NCBI GenBank assembly: GCA_003216455.1
Contig: QCIV01000009.1
Coordinates: 1 to 47,281, forward strand
Source of the DNA: Prochlorococcus sp. AG-402-N17
GTDB lineage: Bacteria; Cyanobacteriota; Cyanobacteriia; PCC-6307; Cyanobiaceae
Length of the DNA: 47,281 nt
Reading direction: 5' to 3'
The translations under genes and the position numbers were made by a program. Position 1 is the stretch's first letter. Each line of letters opens with the position of its first letter. Shown here one piece after another: positions 41,361-47,281 of the stretch. The notes under the pieces are model-generated. The model made no database searches. It was given only the letters and a program-made list of their open reading frames with translations, and was not told the DNA's origin.

Positions 41361-41416
41361 AAAAAAGCCCGATTAATCGGGCGATTTAGTGTGTGAGGAG
41401 TATGGGGTTTCCCCCA
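41361..41416 (-). ncRNA. yfr1: Yfr1 small regulatory RNA
   Basis: Read on the minus strand: 5' hairpin GGGG-GAAA-CCCC (41415-41404 region), the ultra-conserved unpaired motif ACTCCTCACAC (41401-41391), a short linker ACTAAATC, then terminator GCCCGA-TTAA-TCGGGC (41382-41367) and T6. The 56-nt size, structure and position between guaB and trxA match the known cyanobacterial Yfr1, which represses outer-membrane porin mRNAs by pairing through this motif. Confidence 0.95.
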
Positions 41417-41500
41417 TTATTTCATAATAACTCCTAATGAGAAAATTTTTTCAATTTAATACTTAATTCACTAAGGTTTTATAATTTTGTTTTAAATGAA

Positions 41501-42664
41501 CTACTTACCCATCCCAAGCTGCTGAGCTTTTTGATAAACCTTACCTTCTGTAAGAAGCGATGGTGCAATAACTATTTCAACTTCTTGCATTTCTTTAATA
41601 TTTTTTGCCCCAAGAGTACTCATTGAGGTTCTAATGGCTCCTAATAAGTTATGTGTCCCATCATCAAGTAAGGCAGGGCCTTTAATTATTCTTTCTAAAG
41701 ATCCTGTAGAGCCAACTTCAATTCTTGTGCCCCTTGGCAATACTGGACTTGGAGTAGCCATACCCCAGTGAAATCCTTTACCTGGAGCGTTTGAGGATTT
41801 AGCTATTGGGGATCCAATCATTACAGCATCAGCTCCACATGCCAAACATTTACAGATATCTCCGCCCGTTACAATTCCTCCATCACCAATAATAGGAATA
41901 TAACGACCACTTTCTTTAAAGTAATCATTTCTTGCCGCACTACAATCAGAAATTGCAGTTGCTTGAGGGATTCCAATTCCCAATACTCCTCTTGATGTAC
42001 ATGCCGCTCCAGGTCCTATCCCAACCATTAATCCTGCAACTCCAGCATTCATCAGAAGTTTTGCAACTTCGTAAGTAACGCAATTTCCCGCTACAACTGG
42101 GGCATTCAAAGATTGGCAGAGATCTTTAATATTTAAGGTTTCCTTACCTTCCATACCAAGATGTTCAGTTGAAACAACTGTTCCTTGAAGAAAAAATAAA
42201 TCTATTTTGGAACTATTAAGTATTTCTTTAAACTTAATAGCAGCTTGAGGAGTCCCACTAAAAGCAGCAATACCTCCTCCTTCCTTGACCTCATTTATTC
42301 TTTTTAAAATCAATCCCTCCTTAACGGGTTCACTGTATATCTTCTGCATTAACGGAACGAAATCATTCTTCCCGACTGATGCTATTTGATTCAATATTTC
42401 ATCAGGATTTTCATATCTCGTTTGTATGCCCTCCATATTAATAACCCCTATGGAACCTAATTTTGTAAGTTCTAAAGCCGTATTGACATCGACAACACTG
42501 TCCATGGCACTAGCTACTATCGGAACTTCTCTTTTGATATCACCTATTGTCCAAGAAGGATCAGTCAAATCGTAATCAAGTGTTCTATTACCAGGGACTA
42601 AAGCTATTTCATCAATGCCATAAGCCCTTTTGACTTTTTTATTTAAACCAAGTTCAATATTCAC
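41501..42664 (-). CDS. guaB: IMP dehydrogenase-family protein, GuaB3 type
   Basis: 387-aa IMPDH/GMP-reductase superfamily barrel, shorter than classical GuaB (about 490) because the two CBS domains are absent. IVASAMDSVVDVNTALELTK; catalytic Cys C222 in IGPGAACTSRGVLGIGIPQA; NAD/phosphate loops IIGDGGIVTGGDICKCLACG and ADAVMIGSPIAKSS; the flap VGSTGSLERIIKG. This is the GuaB3 branch of cyanobacteria and actinobacteria, for which IMP-oxidising activity has been reported (from memory). It is upstream of Yfr1/trxA and divergent from gyrA. Confidence 0.9.
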   Translation of the reverse strand: MNIELGLNKKVKRAYGIDEIALVPGNRTLDYDLTDPSWTIGDIKREVPIVASAMDSVVDVNTALELTKLGSIGVINMEGIQTRYENPDEILNQIASVGKNDFVPLMQKIYSEPVKEGLILKRINEVKEGGGIAAFSGTPQAAIKFKEILNSSKIDLFFLQGTVVSTEHLGMEGKETLNIKDLCQSLNAPVVAGNCVTYEVAKLLMNAGVAGLMVGIGPGAACTSRGVLGIGIPQATAISDCSAARNDYFKESGRYIPIIGDGGIVTGGDICKCLACGADAVMIGSPIAKSSNAPGKGFHWGMATPSPVLPRGTRIEVGSTGSLERIIKGPALLDDGTHNLLGAIRTSMSTLGAKNIKEMQEVEIVIAPSLLTEGKVYQKAQQLGMGK

Positions 42665-42844
42665 GGGATTTTTCTTTTTATTTTGAATAAATTAACAACT
42701 AAAGGGGTAATAAGCCAAGGTTTATTTAAAAACAAAAGGTTTTATTTTGATTTGTGTGTAAATGTGAGTATTTGGGAATTAAATAAATATTTTTTTTTAT
42801 TCATTATGACAATCAGCGATTATTATTAAAAAAAGTATTTTTAT

Positions 42845-45442
42845 ATGTCTGATATTTTAGATTCTGATAACTCAGGATTAAGCGAAGATAACGAACGAAT
42901 TATTCAGACTGACCTAAGAAACGAGATGTCTCGCTCATATCTTGAATATGCAATGAGCGTTATAGTTGGTCGTGCTCTTCCAGATGCAAGAGATGGATTA
43001 AAACCTGTTCATAGAAGAATTCTTTATGCAATGTATGAACTTGGTTTAACTAGCGGTAGACCATACAGAAAATGTGCAAGAGTTGTTGGAGAAGTACTAG
43101 GTAAGTACCACCCTCATGGCGATACTGCTGTTTATGATGCTTTGGTTAGGATGGCACAGGATTTCTCTATGAGGATGCCACTCATAGATGGCCATGGAAA
43201 CTTTGGTTCTGTTGATAACGACCCTCCAGCAGCAATGAGATATACAGAGTCTCGTTTACAGTCTCTTACAGATGAAAGTTTATTAGAAGATATTGAATCT
43301 GAAACTGTAGATTTTGCTGATAATTTCGACGGTTCTCAACAAGAACCAACAGTCTTACCTGCTAGGATTCCTCAACTACTACTAAATGGATCATCTGGAA
43401 TAGCAGTAGGAATGGCAACTAATATTCCACCTCATAACCTAGGGGAATTAATTAATGGTCTTAAATCAATCATCAATAACCCTTCGATTGAAGATAGAGA
43501 ACTTTTTGAAATAATTAAAGGTCCTGATTTTCCCACAGGCGGTCAAATCTTAGGCAGAGATGGTATCAGAGAAACCTTCAAGACAGGAAGGGGTTCAATA
43601 ACCATGAGAGGTGTAGCAAATATTGAGCAAATTAAATCCAGTGGTAGAGCAGAAAAAGATGCAGTAATAATTACAGAGCTCCCATTTCAAACTAATAAAG
43701 CGGCATTGATAGAAAGAATTGCGGACTTGGTTAATGAAAAAAAATTAGAAGGTATTTCTGATATTAGAGATGAAAGTGATCGAGACGGAATGAGGATTGT
43801 TATTGAACTAAAAAGGGATGCCTACCCACAAGTAGTTTTAAATAATTTATTTAAGTTAACACCTCTGCAAAATAACTTCAGTGCAAATATCCTTGCTTTA
43901 GTAAAAGGAGAGCCCACAACACTATCACTCAGGAAAATGTTAGATGTATTTCTAGACTTCAGAGTGGAGACAATAAGGCGTAGAACAGGATTTTTATTAA
44001 AAAAGGCTGAAGAGAGGGATCATATTATAAAAGGTTTTTTATTAGCATTGGGCGCTATAGATGAGATTATTAATTTAATAAGATCAGCAAAAGATACAGT
44101 TTCAGCCAGGGAAAAATTACAAACTGATCATGAGTTATCTGCCACACAGGCAGAAGCTATTTTGCAAATGCAATTAAGAAGATTAACAGCACTAGAAGCA
44201 GACAAAATCAAAGGGGAACATTATGAGTTAACCAAAAAAATCAATTTATATCAGCAAATATTGAATAGTAAAGAAAGAATTTTAGAAATTATTCTTGAAG
44301 AACTTAATAAAATTGATGAAAGATTTTCTTCTCCGAGAAAAACAGAAATACTTGATTTAGGCGGTGGTCTAGATGATATTGATCTTATAGCTAATGACAG
44401 ATCTGTAGTTTTATTGACTGAAGCAGGTTATCTAAAAAGAATGCCTGTTAATGAATTCGAATCTACTAGTCGTGGGTCTAGAGGTAAAGCTGGAACAAAG
44501 ACACAAGAAGATGATGAAGTAAAACTATTTATAAGCTGTAATGATCATGATACTCTTTTGCTTTTTAGTGATAGAGGAGTATCCTATGCTCTGCCAGCAT
44601 ATAGAGTTCCCATGAGTAGCCGAACAGCTAAAGGTACTCCATCAGTTCAACTTCTCCCAATACCAAGAGAAGAGAAGATAACCTCGCTAGTTGCAGTAGA
44701 TTCTTTTGATAATGATTGTTATCTATTAATGCTAACCAAGGCTGGATTTATAAAAAGAACTTCACTTTCTGCTTTCTCAAAAATTCGATCAAATGGTTTA
44801 ATAGCAATAAATCTTGAGGATGGAGATGCTTTAACTTGGGTTAGATTATCAAAAGAAGGTGACAGTGTTTTGATTGGATCAAGAGCAGGAATGGCGATTC
44901 ATTTCAGACTAAATATTAACGAATTAAGGCCACTAGGCAGGACGGCAAGGGGGGTTAAATCTATGAACCTTAGAAAAGGAGACAATCTTGTGTCTATGGA
45001 TGTTTTAACATCTGATTTAGCTGATCAATTAGCTAAAAGTGATGATCTCACCCAAGAGTCTGATGAAAATCTTGAAGTCAACTCTTCAGAAGGTCCTTGG
45101 GTACTAATAGCCAGTGCATTTGGACTAGGTAAAAGAGTGCCTGTAACCCAGTTTAGATTGCAAAAAAGAGCTGGCATGGGTTTGAGAGCGATAAAATTCA
45201 GAATTAAAGATGATGTATTAGTTTGTTTGAAGGTCCTTGGAGAAGGGGAAGAATTACTTTTTGTGACCGAAAAAGGCGTGATAGTAAGAACAAATGCAGA
45301 TAAAATATCCCAGCAATCTAGAGCTGCTACTGGAGTAAAATTACAAAGATTAGATGAGGGTGATCATTTATCAGAAGTTGTATTGGTTCCTCATGAACAA
45401 ACAGAAGAAACAGACCAATTCAACCAAGGCAAAGAAAGTTAA
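42845..45442 (+). CDS. gyrA: DNA gyrase subunit A
   Basis: 865 aa. Catalytic Tyr Y133 in [11 protein letters not shown]; quinolone-pocket helix [17 protein letters not shown] (Thr where E. coli has Ser83). The tower and coiled-coil part runs to about residue 500, followed by a six-bladed C-terminal DNA-wrapping domain. The GyrA box there reads SRGSRGKAG, looser than the usual QRRGGKG. An acidic insert ([16 protein letters not shown]) lies late in the wrap domain. Introduces negative supercoils with GyrB. The lycopene cyclase gene follows 23 bp downstream. Confidence 0.96.
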   Translation: MSDILDSDNSGLSEDNERIIQTDLRNEMSRSYLEYAMSVIVGRALPDARDGLKPVHRRILYAMYELGLTSGRPYRKCARVVGEVLGKYHPHGDTAVYDALVRMAQDFSMRMPLIDGHGNFGSVDNDPPAAMRYTESRLQSLTDESLLEDIESETVDFADNFDGSQQEPTVLPARIPQLLLNGSSGIAVGMATNIPPHNLGELINGLKSIINNPSIEDRELFEIIKGPDFPTGGQILGRDGIRETFKTGRGSITMRGVANIEQIKSSGRAEKDAVIITELPFQTNKAALIERIADLVNEKKLEGISDIRDESDRDGMRIVIELKRDAYPQVVLNNLFKLTPLQNNFSANILALVKGEPTTLSLRKMLDVFLDFRVETIRRRTGFLLKKAEERDHIIKGFLLALGAIDEIINLIRSAKDTVSAREKLQTDHELSATQAEAILQMQLRRLTALEADKIKGEHYELTKKINLYQQILNSKERILEIILEELNKIDERFSSPRKTEILDLGGGLDDIDLIANDRSVVLLTEAGYLKRMPVNEFESTSRGSRGKAGTKTQEDDEVKLFISCNDHDTLLLFSDRGVSYALPAYRVPMSSRTAKGTPSVQLLPIPREEKITSLVAVDSFDNDCYLLMLTKAGFIKRTSLSAFSKIRSNGLIAINLEDGDALTWVRLSKEGDSVLIGSRAGMAIHFRLNINELRPLGRTARGVKSMNLRKGDNLVSMDVLTSDLADQLAKSDDLTQESDENLEVNSSEGPWVLIASAFGLGKRVPVTQFRLQKRAGMGLRAIKFRIKDDVLVCLKVLGEGEELLFVTEKGVIVRTNADKISQQSRAATGVKLQRLDEGDHLSEVVLVPHEQTEETDQFNQGKES

Positions 45443-45465
45443 AAGAAAATGGTTTATTAGATAAT

Positions 45466-46677
45466 ATGGAAATACTTGATATTCTAATTTTAGGTTCCGG
45501 GCCTGCAGCACTATGCTTGGCTTCAGAATTAGCCAAGCAAGATCTAAATATTAAGGGCATATCAACTAAATCTCCAAATGAAAAATGGGAGAATACATAT
45601 GGTATTTGGGCTTCTGAATTAGAGGAATTAGGATTAGAGTCTTTGTTATCTCATCGGTGGTGCAAAACAGTTAGTTTTTTTGGAAATGGTGAAAATAAAA
45701 AGGGAGATAATCCTACAAAACATAATTACGATTATGGTTTGATAAATCAAAAAGCTTTTCAAAATGAACTTTTAAAAAAGTGTAACGGGATTGAATGGTT
45801 AAATGAAACAGCAAAAGATATTAAAGAGAAAAATAAACTATCTGAAGTGATTTGTTTTTCAGGTCTAAGAATAAAGGCAAGGTTAGTCATTGACGCAAGT
45901 GGTCATAAAAGTAATTTCATAAAAAGACCAATCCAAAATGAAATCGCGCAACAAGCTGCGTATGGGATTGTCGGTAAATTTTCATCACCACCAGTTAATA
46001 AAGATCAGTTTGTTTTAATGGATTTTCGTCCAAATCATTTAAACAATGAAGAAAAGTTGTCATCACCTTCCTTTCTTTATGCAATGGATCTTGGAAATGA
46101 AACTTTTTTTGTTGAAGAAACATCATTAGCTAGTTATCCTGCCTTATCCCAAGAGAATCTCAAAAAAAGACTTTTTAAAAGATTGAATAGCAAGGGTATT
46201 CAGGTAAGTGAAATTTTTCATGAAGAGAATTGCCTTTTCCCAATGAATTTACCCCTCCCATTTAAAAAACAATTTGTACTTGGTTTTGGAGGGTCTGCAA
46301 GCATGGTGCATCCTGCATCAGGATACATGATCGGATCTTTATTAAGAAGAGCTCCGCTCCTTGCAAAAAAATTAGCAACCTTTTTAAAAGAACCTAATCT
46401 CAGTTCTCTTGAACTAGCAACAAAAGGTTGGGAGACCCTATGGCCTTACGAGTTAATACAAAGGCATAAACTTTACCAATATGGTTTAAGAAGACTGATG
46501 AGTTTTGACGAAAGTAGATTAAGAAGCTTTTTCTCAAATTTCTTTAGATTATCGACCAATGAATGGGTAGGTTTTCTTACTAATACACTTCCACTTCCAA
46601 AACTAATCTACGTGATGAGTAAGATGTTTATAAATTCTCCTCTAAAAGTAAAACTAGGGATGCTTAAGTTAAATTAG
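45466..46677 (+). CDS. crtL: Lycopene cyclase, CrtL type
   Basis: FAD/NAD(P)-fold cyclase of 403 aa that makes the ring ends of carotenes. Dinucleotide-binding IDILILGSGPAALCLASELA-type start (residues 4-22), the 'ENTYGIWASELEELGLESLL' segment typical of plant-type CrtL (N.YGVW..E), YDYGLINQKAFQNELL, VIDASGHKS, and the C-terminal VHPASGYMIGSLLRRAPLLA. Prochlorococcus has CrtL-b (beta) and CrtL-e-like enzymes; which one this is cannot be settled by eye, though beta is more likely. Membrane-associated. Confidence 0.9.
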   Translation: MEILDILILGSGPAALCLASELAKQDLNIKGISTKSPNEKWENTYGIWASELEELGLESLLSHRWCKTVSFFGNGENKKGDNPTKHNYDYGLINQKAFQNELLKKCNGIEWLNETAKDIKEKNKLSEVICFSGLRIKARLVIDASGHKSNFIKRPIQNEIAQQAAYGIVGKFSSPPVNKDQFVLMDFRPNHLNNEEKLSSPSFLYAMDLGNETFFVEETSLASYPALSQENLKKRLFKRLNSKGIQVSEIFHEENCLFPMNLPLPFKKQFVLGFGGSASMVHPASGYMIGSLLRRAPLLAKKLATFLKEPNLSSLELATKGWETLWPYELIQRHKLYQYGLRRLMSFDESRLRSFFSNFFRLSTNEWVGFLTNTLPLPKLIYVMSKMFINSPLKVKLGMLKLN

Positions 46678-46683
46678 TATTTT

Positions 46684-47281
46684 TTATTTTCGCCAATCAT
46701 CAATATTAATATCTGGGAAAACTTTATCTTCTTCCTCAATATCTTCAAGAAATTTTAAATTAATATTGGAATGATTTTTAATCATTTCAACTATTTTCCA
46801 GAACCTGAACAAATGTCTTTCTATCCTCTCTTTTGCAAGCTCAGTTGTAGTTCCAGCTCTTAGTATAAAGCTCCAATCAGAAGACTCAGAGAGAAGTAAT
46901 TCTCTTGCTGCTTGCTTGAAAAGTCTTGGAGATAAGTCATTATTAAAATTTTTCGAGCATAAATCAACAAAAGTTGAGCCTGCTTTTGTGATTTCCGGAA
47001 CAATCCACGCATTTGCATTATTAATCCAGTAGTTATGGTAACCTCCTTGTCCCCAGCTTGATGGTGATGGATCGCAAATCTGGAGATTTGGCTTTTGAAT
47101 TAAGAATTCTTTTAAATTTGTAAGCTTAATTGAATATTTATTTGAGTTTTTTAAAATATTTTCAATAAAAAAAGGGCCCTCATACCACCAATGGCCAAAT
47201 AACTCCGCATCAAATGGAGCCACCAATAATGGCTTAAAGGGAGAGGATAGTGTTAATTTTTCTAATTGTTTAGATCTCGCG
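46684..47281 (-). CDS. GH57 family glucan-branching-type enzyme, partial
   Basis: The frame is open past the right edge: residues LSSPFKPLL precede VAPFDAELFGHWWYEGPFFI. Thus the Met-like codon at 47226 is an internal GTG, not the start. The GH57 C-terminal portion is recognisable: PFDAELFGHWWYEG (the catalytic 'D.ELFGHWW.EGP' motif), PSPSSWGQGGYHNYWINNAN, and RAARELLL-like helices (LFKQAARELLLSESSDWSFI). These belong to the DUF1957/1,4-alpha-glucan branching enzyme group, linked to glycogen. Only the C-terminal about 199 residues are visible. Converges with crtL, 6 bp apart. Confidence 0.88.
   Translation of the reverse strand, partial: ARSKQLEKLTLSSPFKPLLVAPFDAELFGHWWYEGPFFIENILKNSNKYSIKLTNLKEFLIQKPNLQICDPSPSSWGQGGYHNYWINNANAWIVPEITKAGSTFVDLCSKNFNNDLSPRLFKQAARELLLSESSDWSFILRAGTTTELAKERIERHLFRFWKIVEMIKNHSNINLKFLEDIEEEDKVFPDINIDDWRK

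Overview
The window is AT-rich, densely packed chromosomal DNA from a marine picocyanobacterium, almost certainly a high-light-adapted Prochlorococcus. The main evidence is the order guaB / Yfr1 small RNA / trxA / hisH / rsmD / petG / cytochrome cM / chlI, the CrtL-type lycopene cyclase, a small protein with the N-terminal motif of high-light-inducible proteins, and the many tiny membrane proteins. Genus assignment rests on gene order and protein resemblance recalled without any database search.

Region 1 (1-14500) is accessory-like. It holds a few recognisable genes (DusB-type tRNA-dihydrouridine synthase, a hotdog thioesterase, MAPEG, two PAP/fibrillin proteins, OsmC, DUF1499). Between them lie about two dozen small proteins of 33-130 aa, many below usual gene-calling limits: a free-standing IF-2 N-domain-like protein, a Nif11-family peptide, a DUF2839 protein and a Hli-N-terminus protein. 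A decayed Mrr-like restriction endonuclease (in-frame stop plus frameshift) sits at 4152-4767. Two small RNAs lie back to back on the minus strand at 13294-13568: a Yfr2-family RNA with tandem GGAAACA, and an RNA carrying the Yfr1/Yfr10 motif ACTCCTCACAC.

Region 2 (14498-20637) is a zinc-homeostasis island: znuB (-), zur (+), znuC (-), znuA (+), a COG0523/CobW GTPase (+) and a WD40 protein (+). A perfect 8-1-8 palindrome resembling a Zur box precedes znuA. The central regions of the periplasmic ZnuA and the cytoplasmic COG0523 GTPase appear to be the same inserted domain of about 120 aa, next to a His-rich stretch in both. I consider this the most novel observation here.

Region 3 (20638-28657) holds small proteins and a noncoding stretch ending in a strong terminator. 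It also holds a three-gene operon of circularly permuted ATP-grasp, alpha-E and transglutaminase-like proteins (a predicted peptide-bond-forming system), followed by a cupin-like protein, a luminal pentapeptide-repeat protein, a PfkB kinase and a DUF2834 protein.

Region 4 (28654-47281) is mostly core metabolism. It has an MFS transporter, a DUF1400 hydrolase, an incomplete peptide-type ABC transporter (permease plus lipoprotein), hom, sufE, 5-formyl-THF cyclo-ligase, ruvC, chlI, a SPOUT methyltransferase, cytochrome cM, petG, rsmD, hisH, trxA, Yfr1, a GuaB3-type guaB, gyrA, crtL, and a GH57 glucan-branching-type enzyme running off the right edge. Gene packing is extreme: several start/stop overlaps, two convergent 4-bp overlaps, and one divergent pair of starts 2 bp apart. 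I saw no tRNA, rRNA, CRISPR array, transposase or prophage gene.
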